Positions 44,116-55,189 of a stretch of 64,000 nucleotides of DNA are shown in pieces; positions within the stretch are counted from its first letter, which is position 1, and each line of letters starts with the position of its first letter. The notes under the pieces were generated by a model, which was not told the DNA's origin, did not search any database, and was given only the letters and a program-made list of their open reading frames with translations. This stretch comes from Kaistia defluvii (lineage in GTDB: Bacteria > Pseudomonadota > Alphaproteobacteria > Rhizobiales > Kaistiaceae), in contig NZ_JAPKNI010000008.1 of NCBI RefSeq assembly GCF_026343955.1, forward strand, positions 121,183-185,182, written 5' to 3'. A program made the translations under genes and the position numbers.

Positions 44116-45900
44116 GTGAATTACATGCCGCCCGACTCAGGGTCTGCATTCAACCTCGATGAGGTTGACGCGGACCAGGCCCGCGCTGTTCTGGAGAAGA
44201 TTCTGGGGAGTGCCGAGTTCGTCGCCTCGCCCCAGCTCTGCGCCTTTCTGACCTATATCGTAGAAGCCCGCCTGGCCGGCAACGAGCACACGCTGAAGGG
44301 CCAGACCATCGGCACCGTGGTGCTGGGCCGGCCGGAAGGCTACGATTCGCAGCGCGATCCGATCGTGCGCGTCGAGGCCAACCGGCTGCGCCGGACGCTG
44401 GCGTCCTACTATGAGCGCAGCGGCGCCGAAGACCCGGTGCGGATCGTCGTGGAGCGCGGCTCCTATGTGCCGCGCTTCGAGCGCTTGGTGCCGTTGCCGC
44501 CATCCCTGCCGGATGCGGCGGCGATGCCGCAACCCCCTCCGGTTCCGCAAACATCCACGCCCACGCCCGCTTCGGGCGGTCGGTGGCCGAACGCGATGGC
44601 AATCGGCGTCATTCTGGCGTCGATTGCCATCGCGCTTTTCGGTATCTTCCTCTTCTTGATTCAGCGCACGGCGGAGATGCCGGCCGGCAATAGCGCTGCT
44701 TCGGCAGCCACCGAGATGGCATCCGGTTCGGGCGTTGCCCAGCCGGCTAGCAGCCCCTATCTGCCGAGCATCGAAGTCATGCCGTTTGCCGCGCCGGCCG
44801 GGGGCGAGATCGCGGAACGCAGCGAGGAACTGGCCTCCGGGCTCACGGTGGCGCTCGCCCGGTTCCCGGAACTGCGCGTGCTCTCCGACCGCAGCCAGCC
44901 GGCGGATTTTCGTCTGGAAGGCGAGATTTCCGTGTCGGACAGGAGCAGCACGGTTGCGATGCGCCTGCTTTCGACGCCGGCCGCCGAGGTGCTGTGGAGC
45001 GCATCGGTCGACATGCCGATATCCGAGCTGATGTCGCGCGCGGGGATCGACCGCCTCCTGGCGGTTGCGACGACGGCGATCGCGCCGCAATTCGGCGCCA
45101 TCGCCCAATATGTGGCGCGCAGCGATGGCAGGCTGGCCGGCGACATGGACGGCTATGATTGCCTGGTCGAGGCCCAGTTGCAGAAGCACCGGATCGACGG
45201 CGAGGCCTGGAGGCGTTTTGATGCCTGTCTCCGGGCGCTGATCCAGCGCTATCCGAGTTTCGCCAATGCGCGGGCGTCGCGCGCACTGCTGCTGATGGAG
45301 AATTTCCGCCTCAATCCCGACCAGTCGGCGGCGCAGGCCGCCCTGAAGGAGGCCGACGAACTGGCGCGTCAGGCGCTGCAACTCGAACCGGCCAATGTGC
45401 GCGCCATGACGGCGGTGGCGACGGTCGCCTTCGCCAAGGGCGACCTGGAAGCGGCGCGTACCGTCGGCCTGCGCGCCATTTCCTCGAATCCGCACGATCC
45501 GCTCTCGCGTTTGCAATATGTGCTCGCCCTCATCGCCTCCGACTATCCCGACCAGGCGCTCCAGCAATCCGCGGCCGCGCGGCTGCTCGACCCTGCGCAT
45601 ATCTCGTTCTACGATTCTCTGGAGTTCCTCGCGCGGCTCGGCAAGCCGACGCGCGCCGAGCCGATGTCCGGCGCGGTGATGGCGGATGTGTCGCTGCTGC
45701 CCTACGGTGCGATCGCGCGCATTTTGGCCTATGATGAGGCCGGCCAGATCCCGGCACGGGATGCCGCCGTGCAGGTTCTCTATGAATTGATGCCTCTTTT
45801 TGCGACCGACATGCCTACCGCGCTAAGCCGACAGTTTCCACCTTCACCCTTCACGCGGCGCCTCCAGGACGCATTGCACAAAGCCGGCGTCGGCACCTGA
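44116..45900 (+). CDS. Single-pass TPR protein with uncharacterised cytoplasmic domain (paralogue 1)
   Basis: 594 aa. Residues about 18-120 form a domain shared with the next gene: FLTYIVEARLAGNEHTLKGQ, VVLGRPEGYDSQRDPIVRVE, ANRLRRTLASYYERSG and GSYVPRFERL. A Pro-rich stretch and one membrane helix follow (about 160-182, AIGVILASIAIALFGIFLF), then a periplasmic part starting LPSIEVMPFAAPAGGE, of the type found before TPR repeats in cyclase-like proteins, and TPR-like helices (about 375-500). A Cys pair C349/C371 has the same spacing as in paralogue 2. The N-terminal domain occurs in rhizobial proteins often labelled adenylate cyclase, but no cyclase catalytic domain is visible. Start is GTG 44116 or ATG 44125. 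Confidence 0.7.
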   Translation: MNYMPPDSGSAFNLDEVDADQARAVLEKILGSAEFVASPQLCAFLTYIVEARLAGNEHTLKGQTIGTVVLGRPEGYDSQRDPIVRVEANRLRRTLASYYERSGAEDPVRIVVERGSYVPRFERLVPLPPSLPDAAAMPQPPPVPQTSTPTPASGGRWPNAMAIGVILASIAIALFGIFLFLIQRTAEMPAGNSAASAATEMASGSGVAQPASSPYLPSIEVMPFAAPAGGEIAERSEELASGLTVALARFPELRVLSDRSQPADFRLEGEISVSDRSSTVAMRLLSTPAAEVLWSASVDMPISELMSRAGIDRLLAVATTAIAPQFGAIAQYVARSDGRLAGDMDGYDCLVEAQLQKHRIDGEAWRRFDACLRALIQRYPSFANARASRALLLMENFRLNPDQSAAQAALKEADELARQALQLEPANVRAMTAVATVAFAKGDLEAARTVGLRAISSNPHDPLSRLQYVLALIASDYPDQALQQSAAARLLDPAHISFYDSLEFLARLGKPTRAEPMSGAVMADVSLLPYGAIARILAYDEAGQIPARDAAVQVLYELMPLFATDMPTALSRQFPPSPFTRRLQDALHKAGVGT

Positions 45901-45910
45901 TGGTGGCATC

Positions 45911-47680
45911 ATGACCGAGCAGGATCCCCGTGCCGGGCCGAACGAGCCCGATATAGACCCGGACGAAGTCAGGGCGGCTCTTGCCGAAATCCAGGTCTGC
46001 GCGCCGTTCGTCGCTTCGCGGCAGTTGAACGCCTTCCTCAGCTACGTCGTCGGGAAGGCGCTGGCGGGAGAATCCGACCGCATCAAGGCCTATTCGATCG
46101 CCACCGAGGCGCTCGGCCGGCCGGAAACGTTTGATCCGGCCTCGGATCCCATCGTTCGGGTCGAGGCTGGCCGGCTCCGCAAGGCGCTCGATGCCTATTA
46201 TCAGGCCGAGGGCATCGGCGCCGCGATCCGGATCGCCGTGCCGCGCGGCAGCTACGTGCCGCGTTTTGAACGGATCGATGTCCAGGCCCCGCAGGCCGAC
46301 CTTTCGGACGTCGCGGCCGCGACGGAGGGAGAGGACGAAGCGCCCGCGACCCCGCATGCGACGCCGGCGGCCGCGGGGAAGCCCCGGCACCTTCGCCTTG
46401 TCGCCGCGCTGGGCGTTCTCGCGGTGCTGGTTGCCTTCGGCCTGTCGAGCAGTCCGCGGCTGCCTGCGGAACTGGCCCGGGCCCAGGCCAGCATCGGCGA
46501 GACGGCTTCGGCAAGCCGGCCCTCCGCCATCGCGCGGCTCCCGGCCACCAAGCCCGAGGCGCCGCGCATCTTCGTGGCGCCCTTCGCCGTGACGGACGAG
46601 ATGTCGGTCGGGGTTTCCGGCAGCCAGTTCTCGACGATGCTGGCGACCGCGATGGCCCGTTTCGACGAGGTCACGGTCGTCACCCGTCCGGATGGCGACG
46701 CGGACTACAAGGTGAGCGGCAGACTGTCGTCCGGCGAAACCGGCATTTCGGTTTCGACGATGCTGACGAGCCGCGCCACGGGCCGCGTGATCTGGTCGTC
46801 GCAGGCGACGCTGCCACGCAACCCGATCCTTCCATCCCGGACGATCAACGAATTGTCGGGTTCGATCGCCACGGCTCTCGCCCAGCCCTATGGCGTCGTC
46901 CTGTCCGATCGTCTGGCGCGCAGCGACCTTCCCGATGATGGCTTTCCCTGCGTGATCCGGTCGTTCAACTATTGGCAGAGCTATACCCCGAAGGCGCATG
47001 ACGAGGTCAGGGCCTGCCTGGAAGAGCTGACGCGCCGCTTTCCGGCCTATGCGCTCTCCTACGCGCAACTCGCCATGCTTTATCTTTCCGAAGACGAGGT
47101 CGCGGCGGATCCCGCGCTGCACCGGGCCTCGATTGACCGCGCGGTGAAGGCCTCCGCCCTGGCAGTGCAACTGGCGCCGACCAGTGCGCGGGCGATGCAG
47201 TCGCTGCAGTACACCTACTATTCCAATGGCCAGCTCCAGCGCGCCATCGAGGCTGGCAACCGCGCCATGCTGCTCAACCCGCTCGACACCGATATCCGTG
47301 CGTCGCAGGGACAGGTGCTGATCGTCGCCGGTCGCTACCAGCTCGGCCAGCGGCTGATCGAGGAAGCGGCCAGCAACAACACCGCTTACCCGCCCTGGTA
47401 CGACCTTTACCTGGCGCTGGCGGCCTTCCAGGGCGGCAAGACCGAAGCGCTGCGCACGCTGATGGGGCGCGTCGACCTGCCCGACCATCCGCTCGCGGCG
47501 CTGCTGGAAATCATCGCCGCCAGCAATGGCGCCGCCCGCGAGGCCGCGGCGGCCCGCATGCGCGCCCGCTACCCCGCCATGGCGGCCGACCCGGCTATGG
47601 TGCTGGCCCGCGTCGTGCCGAACCCGGAACTGGTCGACAAGCTGGTGACCGCTGCCCGACGGGCGGGACTGCAAAGCTGA
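45911..47680 (+). CDS. Single-pass TPR protein with uncharacterised cytoplasmic domain (paralogue 2)
   Basis: 589 aa, begins 10 bases after paralogue 1, so they form an operon. The N-terminal domain (about 15-120) reads FLSYVVGKALAGESDRIKAY, LGRPETFDPASDPIVRVE, AGRLRKALDAYYQAEG and GSYVPRFERI. A helix at about 162-180 (LVAALGVLAVLVAFGL) precedes the periplasmic part (APFAVTDEMSVGVSG), the Cys pair C347/C369 and C-terminal TPR-like repeats with LNPLDTDIRASQGQVLIVAG. Overall identity to paralogue 1 is low outside the N-terminal domain. Function unknown; a membrane signalling or envelope-sensing role is inferred from the architecture. Confidence 0.7.
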   Translation: MTEQDPRAGPNEPDIDPDEVRAALAEIQVCAPFVASRQLNAFLSYVVGKALAGESDRIKAYSIATEALGRPETFDPASDPIVRVEAGRLRKALDAYYQAEGIGAAIRIAVPRGSYVPRFERIDVQAPQADLSDVAAATEGEDEAPATPHATPAAAGKPRHLRLVAALGVLAVLVAFGLSSSPRLPAELARAQASIGETASASRPSAIARLPATKPEAPRIFVAPFAVTDEMSVGVSGSQFSTMLATAMARFDEVTVVTRPDGDADYKVSGRLSSGETGISVSTMLTSRATGRVIWSSQATLPRNPILPSRTINELSGSIATALAQPYGVVLSDRLARSDLPDDGFPCVIRSFNYWQSYTPKAHDEVRACLEELTRRFPAYALSYAQLAMLYLSEDEVAADPALHRASIDRAVKASALAVQLAPTSARAMQSLQYTYYSNGQLQRAIEAGNRAMLLNPLDTDIRASQGQVLIVAGRYQLGQRLIEEAASNNTAYPPWYDLYLALAAFQGGKTEALRTLMGRVDLPDHPLAALLEIIAASNGAAREAAAARMRARYPAMAADPAMVLARVVPNPELVDKLVTAARRAGLQS

Positions 47681-47796
47681 AATCGCCTGTCGTTTCACGC
47701 GATTGGCGACTGTTTCGGAACGTTTTGTTTACCCTGTTCTGAGAAGGATGGTTCGTCGCGGAAAATGTTTCGCGGCGGAAGAGGGGTCTTCCAGGC

Positions 47797-49227
<1,431 letters not shown>

Positions 49228-49350
49228 GCCGTTGCGGCGCTGAATTAATCCTCCTTTGTGGAGGCCCTTGCGCAGGACGCGGCGGAACGGCATGTTCGCG
49301 CGAAATGGGGCTGTACGGGCGCTTGGCGCGCCTGAGACGAGGGGAAAGAT

Positions 49351-49935
49351 ATGAAGGACTGGGCATCCCGGGTTTCCGGGATTGCAGTGGCGGGCGCTTT
49401 GCTTTTCGCTGTGTCGGGCGTCGCAGGCGCCGGTGAAGTCGCCGACAAGGCCGGAGAAGCGGAAACCCTGCTCCAGGCCGGCAAGCCCGCCGAGGCCCAG
49501 GCCGCGCTGGATGGCGCCGTCGATGCGTTCTGGAAGAATGCGCCGCTCACGCTGAAGAACGCCCGCTTCGTCGACGAAGCCAAGGGCTTTGGCGACTACG
49601 TCCCGCATGACGGCAACCGTTTCGGCCCGTCCAGCCCGATCCAGATCTATGTGGAGCCGCAGGGTTTCGGCTGGACCGAGGTTGCCGGGGGCTACAAGAT
49701 CGCCCTGTCGTCCGAAATCGAGATCCGCAACGCCAGCGGCCAGATCCTGACCAAGTCGTCGGCCCCGGCGCTGTTCGAGAAGATCAGCCGCAACCGCAAT
49801 CGCGAGTTCCAGATCACCGTCGGCGTCCAGCTGCCGGCCCTGAAGGCTGGCGACTACGTGCTGGTTCTGACCGTCACCGACGCCGCGACCGGACGCACGG
49901 CGCCCGTCGAGCTGCCGTTCTCGATCACCGGCTGA
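49351..49935 (+). CDS. Secreted protein of unknown function
   Basis: 194 aa with a signal peptide (VSGIAVAGALLFAVSGVAGAG, cleavage near 28). The mature protein begins with a short TPR-like helix (AETLLQAGKPAEAQAALDGA), then a beta-rich domain (FVDEAKGFGDYVPHDGNRFG, PIQIYVEPQGFGWTEVAGGY, LPALKAGDYVLVLTVTDAATG). Conserved among rhizobia as a hypothetical periplasmic protein. Downstream of the LuxO-like regulator with a 123-base gap; GAGGGGAAAGAT precedes the ATG. Confidence 0.75.
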   Translation: MKDWASRVSGIAVAGALLFAVSGVAGAGEVADKAGEAETLLQAGKPAEAQAALDGAVDAFWKNAPLTLKNARFVDEAKGFGDYVPHDGNRFGPSSPIQIYVEPQGFGWTEVAGGYKIALSSEIEIRNASGQILTKSSAPALFEKISRNRNREFQITVGVQLPALKAGDYVLVLTVTDAATGRTAPVELPFSITG

Positions 49936-50047
49936 GCCTTCGGTCCAGAGCTGTGACAGCTATCATAGCCCAGCCGGCCCGATCGGGCGCAGGGTGGCGG
50001 AACGCTGGACGGCTGTCTTCCGACTTCTCCTGCTTGCGACGCGCTGA

Positions 50048-50662
50048 ATGACCTCTGTCTATGACCTGAAGCCGCGCTTTCAGGCGCTGCTGCGCCCGCT
50101 GACGCGTGGGCTTGTCGCCCAGGGCGTCACGGCCAACCAGGTGACGGTCGCCGCCATGCTGGCCAGCCTCGGCACGGCGATCGCGCTGTGGTGGCTGGCC
50201 GGCGACCGTGCCAGCCTGCTGCTCCTGCCGCTGCTCCTGCTCGTGCGGATGGCGCTCAACGCCATAGACGGCATGATCGCCCGCGAACACGACCAGAAGA
50301 GCCAGCTCGGCGCCATCCTGAACGAGGTCGGCGACGTCGTGTCGGATGCGGCGCTCTATCTGGCGCTGGTGCCGGCGCTGGCGCCCTATGGCGCGCACGC
50401 CTTTCCGATCGTCCTCTTCGTCATCGCGGCGATCCTGACCGAATTCGTCGGCGTGCTGGTCCAGGCGCTCGGCGCCGGCCGCCGCTATGACGGCCCGATG
50501 GGCAAATCGGACCGCGCCGCCGTGGTGGGTCTGGCAGCCTTCCTGATCGCGCTCGGCGTTCCGGCCGGCTGGTGGCTGGACGGCATCATGCTGCTCCTCG
50601 CCTTCCTCGCCCTCTGGACCTGCTTCAACCGCGCCCGCCACGCGCTGCGGGCAGAAACCTGA
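50048..50662 (+). CDS. CDP-alcohol phosphatidyltransferase family protein
   Basis: 204 aa, six hydrophobic segments. The signature DGMIAREHDQKSQLG (D74, G75, A78, R79, G88) is present, but the second Asp of the usual D-G-x2-A-R-x8-G-x3-D-x3-D motif is Asn (N92), followed by D96 and D100. The enzyme should move a phosphatidyl group from CDP-diacylglycerol to an alcohol. First gene of a three-gene phospholipid operon; the stop overlaps the cdsA start. Confidence 0.82.
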   Translation: MTSVYDLKPRFQALLRPLTRGLVAQGVTANQVTVAAMLASLGTAIALWWLAGDRASLLLLPLLLLVRMALNAIDGMIAREHDQKSQLGAILNEVGDVVSDAALYLALVPALAPYGAHAFPIVLFVIAAILTEFVGVLVQALGAGRRYDGPMGKSDRAAVVGLAAFLIALGVPAGWWLDGIMLLLAFLALWTCFNRARHALRAET

Positions 50663-51639
50663 TGTCGGATATCGCTTTCCAGTTCGTTCTGTTCGGCCTG
50701 CCGGCGCAGATCGTCGTCACGCTGGCGCTGGTCGTTCTCGGCCTGCTCGGAGCGACCCTGCTGGTGTGGCTGCGCGCCGCTCCGCCCAAGGAGGACGAAA
50801 AGGCCAATGAGAAGCGGCGGGAGCTGAAGGCCCGAATCGGCAGCTGGTGGGCGATGGTCACGCTGCTCGTCGTCGCGCTGGCGCTGGGCCGCACGGCGAT
50901 GATCGTGCTGCTGGCCTTCGTCAGCTATCTGGCGCTGAAGGAATATCTGACGATCATCCCGACCCGGAAGGCCGACCGCGTCGTGCTGCTGGTCGCCTAT
51001 CTCGCCGTGCCGGTCCAGTACTACTGGGTCGGGATCGGCTGGTACGGCATGTTCGTCATCTTCATCCCCGTCTACATGTTCCTGATCCTGCCGGCCGCCA
51101 TGGTGTTGCGCGGCGAGACGCAGGGCTTCCTGAAGGCGGCGGGCACGCTGCATTGGGGGCTGATGACCTCGGTCTTCGCCGTCAGCCATGCCGCCTATCT
51201 GCTCGCCGTGCCGCCGCCCGATGCGCCGCTCGGCATGGGGGCGGGGCTGCTGGTCTTCCTGCTGATCGCGACCGAGTTCAACGACGTCGCCCAGTTCGTC
51301 TCCGGCAAGCTGATCGGCCGGCGCAAGATCACGCCGCGGGTCTCGCCCAACAAGACGATCGGCGGCTTTCTCGGAGGCCTCGTGGCGACGATCCTGCTCT
51401 CCGCCGCGCTGGCGCCGATCCTGACGCCGATCGGCGCCTGGCAGGCGGCGGTTATCGGCGCGCTGCTGGCGACCGCCGGCTTCTTCGGCGATATCGTCAT
51501 GTCGGCGCTGAAGCGCGACCTCGGCATCAAGGACACCGGCACCATGCTGCCGGGCCATGGCGGCATTCTCGATCGCATCGACAGCCTGGTCTTCACCGCG
51601 CCGATCTTCTTCCACGCCGTCCGCTACTTCTATTTTTGA
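50662..51639 (+). CDS. cdsA: Phosphatidate cytidylyltransferase CdsA
   Basis: 325 aa, about eight membrane helices; makes CDP-diacylglycerol from phosphatidate and CTP. The CDS signature SALKRDLGIKDTGTMLPGHG with GILDRID is intact near the C-terminus, and the EFNDVAQFVSGKLIGRRK and SPNKTIGGFLGG segments of the active site are present. The ATG shares one base with the preceding stop (TGATG), showing coupling. Confidence 0.9.
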   Translation: MSDIAFQFVLFGLPAQIVVTLALVVLGLLGATLLVWLRAAPPKEDEKANEKRRELKARIGSWWAMVTLLVVALALGRTAMIVLLAFVSYLALKEYLTIIPTRKADRVVLLVAYLAVPVQYYWVGIGWYGMFVIFIPVYMFLILPAAMVLRGETQGFLKAAGTLHWGLMTSVFAVSHAAYLLAVPPPDAPLGMGAGLLVFLLIATEFNDVAQFVSGKLIGRRKITPRVSPNKTIGGFLGGLVATILLSAALAPILTPIGAWQAAVIGALLATAGFFGDIVMSALKRDLGIKDTGTMLPGHGGILDRIDSLVFTAPIFFHAVRYFYF

Positions 51640-51648
51640 GCATCCCCG

Positions 51649-52290
51649 ATGACCGCCCGCGACATTCTGCGTTTGCTGTTTTTCGCGCTTCTGGTGCGGC
51701 CGTTCCTACTGGTGGCGATCGGTCTTTCGGTGCGCCACCGCGAGCGGCTGCCCAAGGATGGCCCGGTGATCATCGCCGCCAATCACAACAGCCATCTCGA
51801 CACGCTGGCGCTGATGTCGCTTTTTCCGCTCCGGAAGCTGCGTCGGGTGCGGGCCGTGGCGGCGGCGGATTACTTTCTGAAGAACCGGCTGCTCAAATGG
51901 TTCGCCGTCGACCTGATCGGCATCCTGCCGATCGAGCGCAGCAGCGGCCGGGGCGGGGCGGATCCGCTGGCCGATGCGCTGGCGGCGCTCGATGCCGGCG
52001 ACATCCTGATCTTCTTCCCCGAGGGCTCGCGCGGCGAGCCGGAAATGCGCCAGGCCTTCAAGCGCGGCGTCGCCCATATCGCCCGCCGGCGCCCCAACGT
52101 TCCGGTGCTGCCGGCGTTCCTGCGCGGCTTCGGCAAGGTGTTGCCGAAGGGGGTTCATCTTCCTGTCCCATTCTTCTGCGATGTGGTGATCGGCGAACCG
52201 ATGACGGGCGCCGGGGAGGGCTTCGTCCAGCGGCTCGAGGCGGCGGTCGATTCGCTCGGCCGGGAGACGCCCAGTTCCGAATGGGCCTGA
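51649..52290 (+). CDS. plsC: 1-acyl-sn-glycerol-3-phosphate acyltransferase (PlsC family)
   Basis: 213 aa. The H-x4-D motif is [11 protein letters not shown], the glycerophosphate site [11 protein letters not shown], and one N-terminal membrane helix is present. It adds the second acyl chain to lysophosphatidate, giving the substrate of the CdsA encoded 9 bases upstream. PlsC-like acyltransferases of other specificity (ornithine lipids) are possible but the neighbours favour phosphatidate. Confidence 0.85.
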   Translation: MTARDILRLLFFALLVRPFLLVAIGLSVRHRERLPKDGPVIIAANHNSHLDTLALMSLFPLRKLRRVRAVAAADYFLKNRLLKWFAVDLIGILPIERSSGRGGADPLADALAALDAGDILIFFPEGSRGEPEMRQAFKRGVAHIARRRPNVPVLPAFLRGFGKVLPKGVHLPVPFFCDVVIGEPMTGAGEGFVQRLEAAVDSLGRETPSSEWA

Positions 52291-52351
52291 GCGGGGACAT
52301 ACCCCGATCGGCCATCGCCAAAAAAGTGAGCCAGGCCTGAAGGCCGTCTCC

Positions 52352-52380
52352 TTGACAATCCTCCCCGGGCCTCCTAGTTC
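52352..52380 (+). promoter_or_regulatory. groESL promoter (-35/-10)
   Basis: TTGACA (52352-52357), 17 bases, TAGTTC (52375-52380). The CIRCE element begins 11 bases behind the -10, on the transcription start. Confidence 0.65.
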
Positions 52381-52391
52381 AGGGCTGCCTG

Positions 52392-52418
52392 CTAGCACTC
52401 CCCATCGGTGAGTGCCAG
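52392..52418 (+). promoter_or_regulatory. CIRCE element (HrcA operator) of groESL
   Basis: CTAGCACTC (52392-52400), nine bases, GAGTGCCAG (52410-52418), matching the TTAGCACTC-N9-GAGTGCTAA consensus at 16 of 18 arm positions. It means HrcA repression of the chaperonin operon; hrcA itself is not in the window. Confidence 0.93.
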
Positions 52419-52477
52419 CGCCCCACATTAGCGGGTGGTCCGGTCCGGATCGCCCTGCACGCGAGGAGAGAACAAAC

Positions 52478-52786
52478 ATGGCATTCCGTCCTCTGCACGA
52501 CCGCGTCGTCGTCCGCCGCGTAGCGTCGGAAGAGAAGACTGCCGGCGGCATCATCATCCCCGACACCGTCAAGGAAAAGCCGCAGGAAGGCGAAGTCGTC
52601 GCTGTTGGCCCCGGCGCTCGTGACGAGGCTGGCAAGCTGGTCGCTCTCGACGTCAAGGCTGGCGACCGCATCCTGTTCGGCAAGTGGTCGGGCACCGAAG
52701 TCAAGATCGACGGTGAAGAGCTCCTGATCATGAAGGAGTCGGACATCCTCGGCGTTATCGAAGGCAAGGCCGGCAAGGGCAAGTAA
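52478..52786 (+). CDS. groES: Co-chaperonin GroES
   Basis: 102 aa, begins [19 protein letters not shown] with the mobile loop around [17 protein letters not shown] and the closing [11 protein letters not shown]. It caps GroEL rings in protein folding. GAGGAG lies ahead of the ATG. First gene of groESL; controlled by the CIRCE operator. Confidence 0.97.
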   Translation: MAFRPLHDRVVVRRVASEEKTAGGIIIPDTVKEKPQEGEVVAVGPGARDEAGKLVALDVKAGDRILFGKWSGTEVKIDGEELLIMKESDILGVIEGKAGKGK

Positions 52787-54493
<1,707 letters not shown>

Positions 54494-54518
54494 GAAGTCC
54501 TACCTCTCGGAAATACGG

Positions 54519-54547
54519 AAGGGCGCGGCGCAAGCCGCGCCCTTTTT
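54519..54547 (+). terminator. Intrinsic terminator after groEL
   Basis: 11-bp stem AAGGGCGCGGC (54519-54529), loop GCAA, GCCGCGCCCTT (54534-54544), then TTT. Confidence 0.92.
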
Positions 54548-54579
54548 CGTTTCGGGGCCTATGATGATAATATACGCCG

Positions 54580-54882
54580 ATGATCGACTTCTCCGGGATC
54601 GTCGGCTTCGATTGGGATAGCGGCAACGACACGAAAAGCGCTGCCAAGCACGGCGTTTCTGGCTCCGAGGCCGAGGAAGTGTTCTTCAACCAGCCGCTTC
54701 TGGTCGTTGGCGATCCCGCGCACAGCCAAGACGAGGTGCGGCTCCATGCGCTGGGTGTCACCCATTCGGGTCGCAGGTTGCAGATCACCTTCACACTGCG
54801 GGGAGGTGGGACGCTGATCCGGGTCATTTCTGCCCGCGACATGAGCGAAAGGGAAAGGCGCCGCTATGAACAGGAAGCTTGA
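54580..54882 (+). CDS. brnT: BrnT family toxin
   Basis: 100 aa RelE-like ribonuclease toxin of a type II toxin-antitoxin pair. Family marks are VGFDWDSGNDTKSAAKHGVS, EVFFNQPLLVVGDPAHS and the closing LIRVISARDMSERERRRYE. It is expected to cut mRNA and arrest growth when free. The toxin gene comes first, as is usual for brnTA. No ribosome site is visible at 54580, so low expression or an alternate start is possible. Confidence 0.88.
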   Translation: MIDFSGIVGFDWDSGNDTKSAAKHGVSGSEAEEVFFNQPLLVVGDPAHSQDEVRLHALGVTHSGRRLQITFTLRGGGTLIRVISARDMSERERRRYEQEA

Positions 54883-55126
54883 GCCCATTCCGGCCTTCAA
54901 GGACGAGGCGGAAGAGCGTGCCTTTTGGGAGAGCCATGACACGGCGGACTTTGTCGACTGGGCCCAGGCGGCACGCGTCGTCCTGCCGAATCTGAAGCCG
55001 ACGACGACATCGATTTCGCTGCGATTGCCGGTCAGCATTCTTGACCGCATCAAGGCCGAAGCGAACAAACGCGACGTGCCCTATCAATCGCTGATCAAGA
55101 CGTGGCTGGCTGAAAAAGTGGGCTGA
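54866..55126 (+). CDS. brnA: BrnA-type CopG-family antitoxin
   Basis: 86 aa. The N-terminus FKDEAEERAFWESHDTADFV binds toxin, and the ribbon-helix-helix is TTSISLRLPVSILDRIKAEA followed by DVPYQSLIKTWLAEKV. It overlaps brnT by 17 bases, so they are translated together; the antitoxin also represses the operon in this family. Confidence 0.88.
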   Translation: MNRKLEPIPAFKDEAEERAFWESHDTADFVDWAQAARVVLPNLKPTTTSISLRLPVSILDRIKAEANKRDVPYQSLIKTWLAEKVG

Positions 55127-55146
55127 GCGCCTCCAGGGATCGGCGG

Positions 55147-55175
55147 GGCGCGGCCGAAGCCACGCCTTTCTTGTT
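55147..55175. terminator. Probable terminator between brnA and the convergent gene
   Basis: GGCGCGGC (55147-55154), loop CGAA, GCCACGCC (55159-55166) with one mismatch, then TTTCTTGTTT. Confidence 0.65.
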
Positions 55176-55189
55176 TCGCCGTCCCAGCC

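Noticed and set aside
45851..47698. 615-codon minus-strand frame opposite TPR paralogue 2
   Set aside because: Composition of an antisense frame and no conserved motif.
50847..52340. 497-codon plus-strand frame overlapping cdsA and plsC
   Set aside because: Out of frame with two genes that have clear signatures; Arg-rich noise.
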